From Spirogloea muscicola (Eukaryota; Streptophyta; Zygnematophyceae; Spirogloeales; Spirogloeaceae), in contig WELB01000237.1 of assembly GCA_009602725.1 (NCBI GenBank), forward strand, positions 124,956 through 188,955: a DNA stretch of 64,000 nucleotides, written 5' to 3'. The position numbers and the translations under genes were made by a program. Positions 32,385 through 43,273 of this stretch are shown piece by piece. Each line of letters opens with the position of its first letter. Positions within the stretch are counted from its first letter, which is position 1. The notes beneath the pieces were generated by a model. The model was not told where the DNA came from. It worked only from the letters and a program-made list of their open reading frames with translations, and did not search any database.

Positions 32385-35300
32385 ATGGCCGGCAGCTCCA
32401 CTCCGTGGAAGCCGTCGCCAGGGTCGCCGGGGGCGCCCCAGCAGCCCTATGACGTGTTCTTGTGCCACCGCGGGCCGGACACCAAGCGCGACTTCTGCAC
32501 GTTCCTGGCGCGCGAGCTGCGCCGGCAGCGCCTGGCCGTCTTCTTCGACCAGCGGTCGCTGGAGCCCGGCGACGATGCTCCCGCCGTGATGGCCGCAGCC
32601 ATGAGGACGGCGCGCCTGGGCATCGTCGTGCTGTCGCGCCGCTTCTTCGCAAGCGGCGATTGCATGCAGGAGCTGGAGGTGTTCCTCGACCGGAGCTGCG
32701 TGCTGCCGCTCCTTGTGGGTCTCCGAGCAAGCGATGTGGATGGCGAGCGCATCGTAGCACGGCGGGGCGTGTGGAGCGAGCCCGGCTGCGACGGCGGCCC
32801 GTTGTGGGAGTGCTACGGCGGCGACGAGGCGGTATGGCGCCGCGACGTCGCAAGGGTGGCTGCAGTCACGATGGACAAGCTGAGCGACCATGGAGGGAAC
32901 TGGGACCTGTGCATCGACGAGGCCGTGCGCTCCGCGTGTGAGCGCCTCGGCCGGCCGCCGCCTACGCCCACCACCATCGACACCACGCCATTCCCATGCA
33001 ATGTCGAGTTCCTTGGCCGCACGCCGCGGCTGGAGTCGCTGCACGAGCTGCTGGCATGCCATGGCCGCGCGGCCATATGCGGCCTCCCCGGCATCGGCAA
33101 GACGCAGCTCGCGCTTGAATACGTGCACCAGCACCGCCGCGGCTATTCGCGCATCCTTTGGCTGGACGCCTCTGGCTCCAGGCTTGCGGCTGCCTTCCTC
33201 GGCCTCGCGAAGCCTCTAGGCGTCAAGCTGGCGCAAGGACCGGAGGAGGAGGGAGCAGCACACATGGCAGACGGTGATTTATGTCTGCAGCCGCCATTGC
33301 CAGGCTGTGACACAGAGCGGCGAAATGTGGAAGCTGTACGGCGGGCACTTGAGGGCGACGGTGGGCCCACGCTGCTGGTCCTGGACAACCTGGAGCGCGA
33401 TAATGCTGTGATGGCGGAGGTGCTGCCAACTGGAGAAGCGTGCCACATCCTCATCACGACTCGTCTCAGTGGAGTCTCCAACTTCGCAGAACTCCCGCTC
33501 GACATGCTGGCCCACCGCGACGCCATGGCGCTGCTTCTCGGCCACGAGGAGTTGGGCGGTGAGGAGCTGGAGGCTGCAGAGGACCTTGCTGGCAGGTTGG
33601 GCTACCTCACACTCAGCCTGGCATTCTGCCGGCGGCAGCTTGCTCATGGCGCCATGCTGCCCTCGCACCTCCTGCAACGCTTGCAAGCTGAAGGCTCGCA
33701 AACCTTCTCTGCCGAGCCTGGAGACCCCGTCTTCCGGACGCACCCTGACCTGGTGCGCCTCTTCGATGCGAGCATCGAGCTACTGCAGTGCGATGAAAAG
33801 TCTGCCCCAGAGCACAGGGAGCTGGCCATTGACATGGCGCATGCTGCAGGCTGGTTTGCTGGTGTGCCCATTCCAGTACCCCTGTTGGCCCAGGCTGCCG
33901 CCCTGCTCCCAAGCATCCGGCGGACTCTGCAGCCCAGTGCGCCGCCAGAATCGAACAGAGTCCAAGATCGCCCACGACGACAAGAGGGGACCATGCAGGG
34001 CGAGGCAAGCCGGCAAGGGCCAGGTAGACCCCATAGCCAATTTGAGGCCGCGGTGGACCGGCAGAAGCCAGCTGCAGTGGACGAGGCTGTGCGGCTGCTT
34101 GTGCACTACGGCATGGCGAGGCGCGCCAAGTGCGACAGCTCCCTCATCTTCCACCTCCTTGTGCAAGAATACGGCAATGCTAAGGGTGGCACCGAGGCCG
34201 GCACAGCCATGGTGGCTAGCCTCTGTACCTCCAGCGCCTGCGTGGACACGCACCCTGAGCATTGCCACCATGCCATCCGTGCTGCTCTGGGCAGCCACTC
34301 TCAAGAGCCTGCGCTTGCACTCTCTGAGGACCTGCTGGCACGCTTTGTGGAGGGCCCTGCTTTGCGTCTGGTGAACCACCTCGGCTTCGTGCTCCGCCGA
34401 TACTCAGATGCGCTGCATCTGGCCGACCGCCTGGCTTGGACTGCTGAGCACCGCCTGCATGCCCTTCCAGCCGTCTGCGCATCTGTCTTCGACCGGAGGT
34501 CGTGGGTGTTGGGCGTACTCGGACGATATACAGAAGCGGAGCAGCTGAGCCGCCGTGCACTGAAGCTTCGGCGCAAGCTGCAGACCACTGAGAAGTCCAC
34601 GCAGCTCGTCTGCCAGTCCCTAATGATGCTTGCCAGCCACCTGCGCAGCAACGGCAAGTACGTCGAGGCGGAGGAAGCATGCCGTGAGGCACTGGAGATC
34701 CGAGAGCTCCGCTTCGGCAAGCAGCACAGCCTGGTGGCCACGACGCTCAACCTGCTCGCTGAGCTCTGCCACAACCAAGGGAAGCACAGCGAGGCAGAGG
34801 ACCTGGCCCTGCGTTCGCTCAGCATCCGACAGGCAACATCGTCAAGGTCAAGCCGGTTGTATTGCGCCACACCGCTCGGTCGGCTGGCGATAGTGCTGGA
34901 GACCGTTGGCCGCCATGCAGAGGCGGAGAGGTATGCAAGGGAGAGCCTGGCCATCCGTCAGGAGTTCCTCAGCCCGCGCAGGCCAGAGACCGCCATCTGC
35001 CTCACCACGCTCGCTGCCACTCTGGCATCACAGGGGCGGCTGGCCGAGGCCGAGGCCAGGGCCCGCGAAGCACGGCGCATCTCAGAGGACGCCAATGGCG
35101 TGGGCCACCCGGTCACCACATTTGCGCTTGAGGGCCTGGCCAACGTGCTCAAGCTGCTTGGGCAGCCCTTCTTTGCTGAAGCAGAGGACCTGTTCTGCCA
35201 GGTTGTGGAGATTCGTCAGGCGAAGCTTGGGGGCGAGCACAGCTTGACGGCAACCGCATACCGCGACCATGCCGACTTGCTCATACGTGTTGGCGAGCTA

Positions 35301-35918
35301 CGGTGGACCCAGGCAGAACAGCTACTCAGGTCGGCACTGCGTGTCCAGCGAAGCACTCCAGCCGCTGCCTCGCCAGGCGACCTCCAGCTGGCTCGCACTC
35401 TGGCAAAGCTTGCAGAGCTCTACCTTGAGCAACAGCGCTTCGAGGAGGCAGAGCCGCTGCTGCGAGAGAGCATCTCCATTACAGAGCAGGTCCTGGGCAG
35501 CATGCATGCGGAGACGCAGCACCTGTATGAGGCTCTGCGCAGGTCGTTGCAAGGTCAGGAAAGCTATGTGGAGGAAGAAAGCATCATCCGAAGTATTCTG
35601 CAGATCCAGGCCGAGGAACGAGGCCACCGAAATGCGTGCTCTAGCCGCCTTTTCGTGCGCCTTGGCTCCTTGATGACTGGCGATGGGCGCTTGCGGAAGG
35701 CGCTTGAGGAAATGAGCGTCGTGCTGGAGGCCAAGCGTGCTGAGTTGGGTACACAGCACTCTGATGTCAAGAGCCTGGCAAGGAAGGTCGGTGCGCTTTG
35801 GCGTCTGCAACTGCTCAGTGCTGCCTCCATGAGGAAAAGTAAGGACTCTTGCTTTCACTTTCCAGACCCACTCATTACAACATCAGACTTCTCTTATCCT
35901 GCCCATACTTGTATCTGA
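32385..35918 (+). CDS. TIR-NB-ARC-TPR immune-receptor-like protein, intact
   Basis: One continuous 1177-residue reading frame. TIR domain at about 22-170: PYDVFLCHRGPDTKRD, and CMQELEVFL with Glu96 at the catalytic position of plant TIR NADases. NB-ARC at about 215-500: GLPGIGKTQ (P-loop, Lys239), TLLVLDNLERD (330-337), ILITTR (356-360), and LGYLTLSL in place of GLPL. A polar linker (about 510-560) precedes TPR-type repeats (about 640-1130; for example YTEAEQLSRRALKLRRKL, KYVEAEEACREALEIREL). This is the TIR-NB-ARC-TPR (TNP) class known from plants and algae, not LRR-bearing TNLs. Likely an ATP-switch sensor producing NAD-derived signals; the ligand is unknown. A GTAAGG at 35839 could be a donor, so the last ~25 residues are uncertain. 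The EP-domain gene is divergent upstream, across a gap. Confidence 0.93.
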   Translation: MAGSSTPWKPSPGSPGAPQQPYDVFLCHRGPDTKRDFCTFLARELRRQRLAVFFDQRSLEPGDDAPAVMAAAMRTARLGIVVLSRRFFASGDCMQELEVFLDRSCVLPLLVGLRASDVDGERIVARRGVWSEPGCDGGPLWECYGGDEAVWRRDVARVAAVTMDKLSDHGGNWDLCIDEAVRSACERLGRPPPTPTTIDTTPFPCNVEFLGRTPRLESLHELLACHGRAAICGLPGIGKTQLALEYVHQHRRGYSRILWLDASGSRLAAAFLGLAKPLGVKLAQGPEEEGAAHMADGDLCLQPPLPGCDTERRNVEAVRRALEGDGGPTLLVLDNLERDNAVMAEVLPTGEACHILITTRLSGVSNFAELPLDMLAHRDAMALLLGHEELGGEELEAAEDLAGRLGYLTLSLAFCRRQLAHGAMLPSHLLQRLQAEGSQTFSAEPGDPVFRTHPDLVRLFDASIELLQCDEKSAPEHRELAIDMAHAAGWFAGVPIPVPLLAQAAALLPSIRRTLQPSAPPESNRVQDRPRRQEGTMQGEASRQGPGRPHSQFEAAVDRQKPAAVDEAVRLLVHYGMARRAKCDSSLIFHLLVQEYGNAKGGTEAGTAMVASLCTSSACVDTHPEHCHHAIRAALGSHSQEPALALSEDLLARFVEGPALRLVNHLGFVLRRYSDALHLADRLAWTAEHRLHALPAVCASVFDRRSWVLGVLGRYTEAEQLSRRALKLRRKLQTTEKSTQLVCQSLMMLASHLRSNGKYVEAEEACREALEIRELRFGKQHSLVATTLNLLAELCHNQGKHSEAEDLALRSLSIRQATSSRSSRLYCATPLGRLAIVLETVGRHAEAERYARESLAIRQEFLSPRRPETAICLTTLAATLASQGRLAEAEARAREARRISEDANGVGHPVTTFALEGLANVLKLLGQPFFAEAEDLFCQVVEIRQAKLGGEHSLTATAYRDHADLLIRVGELRWTQAEQLLRSALRVQRSTPAAASPGDLQLARTLAKLAELYLEQQRFEEAEPLLRESISITEQVLGSMHAETQHLYEALRRSLQGQESYVEEESIIRSILQIQAEERGHRNACSSRLFVRLGSLMTGDGRLRKALEEMSVVLEAKRAELGTQHSDVKSLARKVGALWRLQLLSAASMRKSKDSCFHFPDPLITTSDFSYPAHTCI

Positions 35919-38800
35919 GCAGCAAGCCAGCATCTTCAACCAAGAATTCCAACTCTGCATCTGCGCGCCTGCTTGGCAAGGTGCACGAGAGGGCTGTTCA
36001 TTTGTGCTGTATGCAGGGCATCAGTTTCCAGCATTTTGTAGCACGTTATATTGCAGGTCAGATTGAATGTGCTAGATTCAGCTTCTATCATTTGAGGCAC
36101 TTTCCTTTTGGCTGTTGAGACAGGCTCTTACACTGGAACATACCTGCTGCGCACTGTGCCCAGGTCTTTCCATCTTGCAGGTTGTTGTGCAGCTTTTGGC
36201 CTTTGCCACTCTACGGCACCCACTGGGCTTGTTGTGAGTATGAAAAAGTCACCAGGCACTTATGCATTCCTCCAGTCCAACTGAAAAGCAACGGCACTCT
36301 TCCTCGCATCAACTATGCCACATTGTGGTGAGAAGCATCAATGAGCCCATATTTAGGAGCTGGAGAATATGCCCTTTACTACCGCGTACCTTCTTGACAA
36401 TCTTGGTGCGCCAACAGTCGAGCTCCAACTTGACCCCTTGTCTTTGCCCTCCTGCAAACTGACTAAGTTTTGTAAGTCCCTGAAAATAGTATGCAGCCAA
36501 GGATGCACGAACAACCCTGATCTTCTATTGACGGACCTCACTCACTAATTATGCTGCACATGATGACCTCGCAGGTGCTACAAGAATCAATGACACAAAA
36601 GAGCACTACAGAATTTAAGAACAGAAGAACATGCCCAAGGTAAACTACATACAGACAAGGCGAAATGTTCCTCGATGTAAAGCGATGTGCATCTAGATTC
36701 CAGCCATCAGATCGTTTTGAGTTAGCATCTGTGTTATGGAATGCACTAGCTGCAAGGTTTTGCCACCACAAGCAGCTCTTCCTGTATGAACACCAGTAAC
36801 ACCATGCATTTCTGGCAGATCTGCAGTGGCAAGCCAACAAACGGCAAGCTTGGGCTGGTTCTGGTGGGTAAGCAAGAGAGAACAACAAAGAAATAAGAAA
36901 AGATGACGTTTAAAATCCGATTCTGTGCTCAACGTGCATACAGCCTTGACAGTCATGTGTTCCTGAGTCAAAAGCGTGGCCTTTCAATAAATGGCCTGTG
37001 GAGGAGCTTGTGAAGCCGTTGCTAGGTTACTGCAGTGGTGCACCTGCAAAGCTGAGCGCGACTGCGAACATGTGGCAGCTGTGGTCACAAAACCTTGCCT
37101 TGGCTAGTGCTGGGTCTCTGTCTTCAACTCCTACTCCCCATGAATCTCCCTACTGGCGGTGCACCAGATCCCCAACAAAAACCTGTCCAACTTACGTGTG
37201 CTCATTCGTGGTGACTAAAGCCCTCCTCCAGCCGTACTTTCATCCATTTCCCCCAATTCCCCTAATCCGGCCCCACGCGTCACGCATGCAACATTCTCTT
37301 CCCTGCCCACACCTTGCATCTGCGTGCTGGCCGTGCCCTGGCTGCCGCTTCCAGCTATCGGCAGGGGACTGCTATCCGGCTGCTACTACTTCAGACTTGC
37401 GGCTCCTAACTAGGGGTTACTTAGCGGCCATCCTTAAATGGTCTCATCTCCTGGGGTGTGTTTGCTTTCCGACTCTTCTGGACCTTGCCTGTTGTTGGGC
37501 TGGTCTTTCAAAGCCCTCGCCCTCTCTAGAACAGCTGCTTCTCCTCTTTACCGGAAGAGATGGTAGCGATGGCTGTGACGAAAGTGGCTGTGAATGGTCA
37601 GCTCAACAAAGCAAACACCGTTGCATTCAAGTAGTTGGTGGCTTGACCTTCGACAGCGTCTTGCCCGCCATGCAGTCACCCGACGCCAAGGCCAAAAGAA
37701 TGAGCAGCCCTGCTTCTCGTTTGCTGGTTCGCCTGCTCAGGTGTTCCGTATGCGCCGGCAAGTCTCGCTCCAGCGTTCCCTGGCTTTCGCAGTGCACTTG
37801 TCAAAACGGGCGTGCTTTGGCTGCTGCTGACACTTTTCCGGCTGCAAGCTACTCTGATGTTTGACAGGGCAGAGAGGACGCCCGAGGGCGATGCACCGAG
37901 GACGCTCGAGGGCGACGCAGGAATGCGGCCATTGGAGATGCGGGCGACAGTTGCGCGGCTGGGGGGTTAGGTCGTTCGTGGTGTGGAGTGTTGAGGGGGC
38001 TCAGGCCTGCCCTAATGGCAGGGGAGGCAGGTTAACGGCACCCGGCGAGGCGAGCTAACGGCATGCTAACGGTTTTGCGAGTTCCCGGGGGGGCGTCGGG
38101 CTCACGCCGACTGGCTTTCTGAAAAGCGGTGGGGCCCACGTCCCCGCGAACCCCCCTCCCCGCCCGCCGCCCGTACGCTTACCCGGCGCCTCGCCCCGGG
38201 GGCCCCCCACCTCCCTCCTCTCCGCCGCGGCCAAGCTCCCCCCTCCCTCCTCTCTCATCCGCCTTTTGGCGTGTGCATTATTTCTCTGGGCTGGCCTCTA
38301 GAAACAGCCAGTGCCTCACATTCTTTCTCATGCATAGGACAGGAGGAGGAGACAAAGTTTCGGCTGGTTTTCCTCATGCAGCGACCTCCCCTCCCCTCTC
38401 TTCTTCCCGCGCAGGAAGTCGCAGAAGCAGAAGCAGAAGCACAGAGAGGTGCTTTGCCACGGGACGCTCTAGCTGCGGCTCGCTTGCAGGCCGAGCACCG
38501 TCGTCGCCAGCGGCGGCGTCGGCGGCGGCGGGGGCGCGGCTCTCGGCGGCCGGCCGCCGCGGCGGCAACCAGGAGCGACGTCGGCCGTCGTGGTTGCCAC
38601 CTTCGGCGCCCGGAGCTTCGGAGAAGCGGCCCGGCAGCCAAGCTCGCAGCCATGCAGGCGCCTCCAGAGGGCCCGAGAAGCCTCCGCTTGAGACGCGGCC
38701 CGCGACTGGCTTGCTGCAACTGGCAGACTGTCGTTGCCACCGCTGCCGTCGGCTAGCGTGCGTCTCTTGCTTGGAGCTATAGCCCGCAAGGCAGGCCGCC
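35919..38800. other. Long spacer between TIR gene and RAD21
   Basis: Contains the 3' end of the TIR transcript (TGTAA at 36471-36475 is a candidate signal) and the RAD21 promoter. Diverged interspersed repeats lie at 37380-37425 and near 37498-37545 (TTGGGCTGGTCTTTCAAAGCC). 38050-38260 is very GC-rich, and 38490-38560 is a (GGC)n-like stretch. A long frame at 36998-37864 has no recognisable domain or codon signature. No gene supported. Confidence 0.5.
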
Positions 38801-41800
38801 ATGTTCTACTCGCAGTTCATCCTCGCGAAGAAGGGCCCGCTGGCCACGATATGGATCGCCGCGCACCTGGAGCGCAAGCTCCGCAAGGCCCAGGTCTCCG
38901 GGACCTCCATCACGGACTCCGTCGGTGAGCGCCGCCGCCGGCCCTTGTTGTAGAACACTCTCGCCAGGAGGTATGAGCTTGCAAGCCCAGAGCGGGCGCG
39001 CAGGCAGGCTGACGCAGTCGCTAAGGGCACCTGCCGCAGACTCCATCATCAACTCGGCCGTCCCCATCGCGCTGCGCCTGTCGGGCCACCTGCTGCTCGG
39101 CGTCGTCCGCATCTACTCCAAGAAGGTCGCCGTTCTGCCGGGCCGCCACTGCCACCCTCCTTCGCTGCCTTCTTTCTGTCGTGCTTTGCGCAGCGGCAGC
39201 TTGGTCTTGAAGTAACTTTGGTTGCTGAGAAGCTTTGTGCTCTTCTCATGCGCAGGTGGGTTACCTGTTGCACGACTGCAGCGAAGCGCTGGTAACGGTC
39301 AAGGCGGCCTTCGCAGCGGCGCCGGCCGCAGGCGCAGGGCACGTGGACCTGCCCGGCGCTGGCGCCACCGTGCCTTTCCAGGCCGTCACGCTGCCCGAGG
39401 CCGACCTCGACTTTGACGACTTCGGCCTCCTGCCGGCGGCGCCGCCGCCCGCCTTCCTGTGGGTCCTCGAGGGCCTCGCTCGCCGCAGGGCCTGCCCGCC
39501 TCAAGCGTCTGCAGACTCTTGAGTGACACCTTTTGATGTTCATGGCTGCAGGAGCGAGAGCTTTGTTGACCCCAATGTCTCGGCGCGCGAGGCCATCACA
39601 CTGGAGGAGCGGCCGCTGCCACCGGACATGTTCCACGGCCAGTGGGACTCTGATGGTGGCCACCTCTCTCCTTCCCATCTTCTTTTCCTCGGCGGAGCCC
39701 CCCTCCTGGTGCAGCTAGTCAGTGCCTGTGTGCTCGCCTCGTTTGCAAGTGGAAGAGTTTGAGCAGGCTGACGGGGGCCAGTTCGGAGCCTGGTGGGTGG
39801 CACAGAGCGCTTTGGGGCAGCCATGGAGATGCCGCCACTGGAGCTCGAGGTGGCGAGCGCATCACAGGAGCTGCAGCGCCAGGCGGGGCCTGCCGACGAG
39901 CCACCGCCGCCGCCTCCATCGCCTCCGCCTTTTCCGGAGGCGGCGGGGGATGCTGGCGCCGTGCACGCGGATGCGGCAGCTGGCAGCACGTGAGCGGCTG
40001 CTTGCCTCTGAGGGGCTTGATATGGTTGCTGCAGTATAGCTGTCGCAAGTTATTCCGCAACACCAGCTTCCACAGAAGTGACGGCTTTGCTGGATGATCA
40101 GTGATGCTGTGCTTAGTCGATGCTTGAAACAGGCAGCTTGAGCCCATGGACATCGACCAGGACAGAGAGGGCCAGCCGTCAGTGGCAGCGGCAGAAGAAG
40201 TTGTTGCAGCTGCGGGCACGGCGGCGGCGAACGGGGCCAACGCTGTCCGCGACGAGGAAGAGTACCCGGAGCCAGAGGTGCTGCGGTCGATGGCCACGCA
40301 AGAGGTGGGGGGCGAGCCCCCGCCGTTCTCCCCGGCGCTGGGCCTCAACTTGGACGAGACGCCTAGCACGCGCGGCAAGCGGACGTCTGGCGGCCTGGAG
40401 GTGGATCCCACTTCTGCAAGGAGCACCAGCGGCATGGCCATGGCTCTGGAGCTGCCCAGCCCTGGGGGCAGCATTGCTGGCGCGGGCGGCGCAGGCGCTG
40501 GCGACATCCTGGCAGGTGCAGTGAGCGCACTGGGCCACAGGGTTGACCACAACTATACGTTAAACCCTGAAGCTAAACCTTAACCCTTAACCCTAAACCA
40601 GACCGTGTTCGAAAGCCAACACAGTCATATATATCACGAGGTTGTACATTCCTGTCCAAGACTGGCAGGACTGACAGATTTACTTCGCCGTCGGTATTGT
40701 CGCTATCAGCCCTTCCAAGCCCGGGGGCGGCGGAGCTGTCACCATCAGCCGCAGCCGCCGGCAAGGCGGCGCAGCGGCGGCGGCGGCCGCGGCGGCACCA
40801 CCTGGTGGTCGATGCCGTGACTTTCCTCTCTAGCGAGTACGAAGCCTGGCGCCCCTCCTCGTAGAATTGCATGACATTCTGGATCATAGAATCTGGGGTC
40901 AGGGCTCTGATCTCACCATAGAACGTTGGTTGCAAGGCCGTTCGCTTCATGCACCCCCCTACTTGCGTGCCGTTTGCCACAGGGTTATGAAGCGGCAGCT
41001 GGAGGACACTTCCGACATTCGGCGTGTGCGCCGAAGGCCGCCACCGCCAGTCGCGGCGGCTGAGGGGGCCGCTTTTGCTCACGTCTCCCGACTTCAGGGA
41101 AAGGGCCTCACGCTGGACCTATTTGCAGCGCCGTCAATGCCAGGTCTGCTATTACTGCTGCTTCATCAAAATCTATATGAATAAAGAATTTGAAACAAAC
41201 AATGACGTGCACTCTAATCAAAGCGGTACTGTGAAATGTTAGTGACATAGATGCAAGTGCTACTGCGTGATGCCAGGTCTCAATGCAGAGCTCGTCGACT
41301 TTTACCAAAGGGTGGTGGCCATGCCACCAGCACATGACCTGCCGCTTGAGGCACTGCCTACGCAAGAGACACCTAGAGAGCCTGTGGAGCCAGCGCAGCC
41401 GATGGCGGCCGGCGGAGGTGACACGGAGCCGCTGTCATCGTTTGACGCTGTTCCAGTTGGCAACCAGTCCGTGTCTACATTTCCACCGATGCGACCGCAT
41501 CCACAACCACCGCCCTTGGCGACGGGCTCGCCAGCCGGCTTCTATGATGGCGAGCCCGAGACTGTCAGAGAAATTCCCGCTATGGAGCTAGACGCCGCTA
41601 CTGAGATGGTCGCCACGCCCGTGGCAGAGCCGCCCGGTAAACCATGGGGATTATCAGCTGGCTGATCTTCTTGACTTCAGAGTCCAGGAGCTGGTGCATG
41701 ACAGTGGTGGTGTGACTGCTGAGATCAGTATGTGGAACTTATTGAGGGTGTATGGGAATCATTGCAGAGCGGGAGCACCAGGCTGCACATGCGGATGAGA

Positions 41801-43037
41801 CGCTGGAGCTGGACAGTGAGGACCGACCACGACGGGATGTTGACACTATTGTCAACGGCAGCGGCGCTGCCGAGGAGCTGCTCCCAGGCCTGGACCTCGA
41901 GGCGGACTTTGAGGCCAGCGTGGGGAGGCAGGCACTGGCTGGTCGCGATGAAGGAGAGCGTGGCGATGTCTCTGCTGATGAGCCTGCCAGTGCACGGCAT
42001 CCGCCTGAGGTACTGAGAGAGCTTGCCCACAGTTACATCACAGGGGCCAGGCACTGGTGCTCAATCATGGGCTCTGACTCCCAAGCACAAAGCAGGCCTA
42101 GTTGAAAGTAGGGTGAAAGGGTACTAACAAGCTGTCGGTCAATCAACGCTCTCGCAGGAAAGGCCTGTGGCTAGGCTCGACTTCTTGGGGGACAATAGAG
42201 GCATTGGTAAGAGAGCAGCAATAGGGGTTTATCAACAGTCATGGCCATAGCAGGCTGAGAGATCATGATTTTGCCAAGTTGGTCGCAATTTGCAGAATCG
42301 AATTGAAGCAGCTGCACATGTTGCTGGCCGAATTCTCAATAGCAATGCAGCCTTGTTTCATGTTGGTGACCTTCTTGTCTCTCGTGAAGATGGACTTGAC
42401 GCTGACGACGCCTTGACTGAGGAGGAGCCCAATGGAGCCGTTCCCAGTAGTATAAAAGACAGCGGATGGTCCTCCAGAACAAGGCAAGCTCTTTTTCAAA
42501 GTCAATTCCCTGTCACGTTCTTCTTCAACTGTGACTTGTGACAAGAGCTTGTTTAGGCTGAGATTGGACATACGGAAGGGTCACAAAATTGTCGCAGCCT
42601 CGGGAAATGCCAGCCAATGCCTCAACCGACATCGGTTGCTCCGCACAGGGGCGTTGCGTCATACCTCCAGAAGGCCTTCAAGGGCCTGGGCCTTGAAGAC
42701 AGCAACAAAGCTCCTGCAGAAGCTGCTCCCAGACTGAGCCTCCAGGGCATTGTGGCGGGCAAGAGCCGCCGTGAGGCTGCGCGCATGTTCTTTGAGACGC
42801 TGGTGAGACTTCACATTGGACATCCCCAGGCAGTGCATAGCTGGCACCTGGCTGATTCAGATACGGTGTAGTGGTCGTGTATATCTGGACTTGGGCAGTC
42901 AGCCGTGACAGCCTGCTGTCTTTATGTGCCTTTGGCAGGTCCTAAAGAGCAAGGACTACATTGATGTGGAGCAGGCAGAGGCCTACGGCACCGTCCTCGT
43001 GTCTGCGCGCAGCAAGCTGATGAGTGTGGACTTCTAA
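38801..43037 (+). CDS. RAD21: Cohesin subunit RAD21/SCC1 (alpha-kleisin)
   Basis: Kleisin that closes the cohesin ring by binding SMC3 with its N-terminus and SMC1 with its C-terminus. My 14-exon model: 38801-38924, 39040-39125, 39256-39458, 39552-39655, 39806-39989, 40133-40515, 40710-40836, 40983-41143, 41277-41636, 41768-42009, 42158-42206, 42279-42483, 42649-42802, 42939-43037 (826 residues). The N-terminal MFYSQFILAKKGPLATIWIA and SAVPIALRLSGHLLLGVVRI are diagnostic. The middle has VMKRQLEDTSDIRR; the C-terminal winged helix has GWSSRTR and GIVAGKSRREAARMFFETLV. EVLR in the acidic middle is one possible separase site. The intron after 42483 starts with GC. Exons 5, 11 and 12 are the least certain. 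The mitotic form is favoured over REC8 by the N-terminus. Its stop is 236 bp from that of the convergent RlmN gene. Confidence 0.93.
40559..40600 (-). repeat. Telomere-like tract in RAD21 intron
   Basis: Degenerate TAAACCCT/TTAACCCTAAACC units (TTTAGGG on the antisense strand) lie just after RAD21 exon 6. Confidence 0.7.
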
Positions 43038-43273
43038 GCTCAGCAAGGGCTGCAAGAATGGAGCAGTTGCTAGGGGGTACAGTCTGAATCCGAAATAATC
43101 TAGGAGGCGTAAAATTTTAGTCAGTATAAGTCGACTCAAACTCTTATGAGCACTCTGTATGAGTACTAGGAAAGGGGCCATCTGTGTTCTCCAAGATGAT
43201 GTTCGTCTGTGATCCCACACCTTGGTTACTCGTCATGTGTATGTGAATGCTTCACGGAAGCGCTCTGGGGGCC

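Noticed and set aside
32241-33134. Long antisense reading frame over the TIR domain (about 297 codons), with a similar one at 23005-23874
   Set aside because: It mirrors the GC-biased third codon positions of the real sense frame, matches no family, and recurs in each paralogue as expected of a shadow.
36998-37864. Frame of about 288 codons upstream of RAD21
   Set aside because: No recognisable motif, mixed composition, and it runs through diverged repeat copies.
39752-39805. Possible extra RAD21 exon reading VEEFEQADGGQFG
   Set aside because: It cannot be joined in phase to the next exon by any GT or GC donor; skipping it gives DSDERFGAAMEMPP in phase.
40573-41082. Minus-strand frame of about 169 codons inside RAD21
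   Set aside because: It overlaps RAD21 exons 7 and 8, whose phases and conserved MKRQLEDTSDI segment fit the plus strand.
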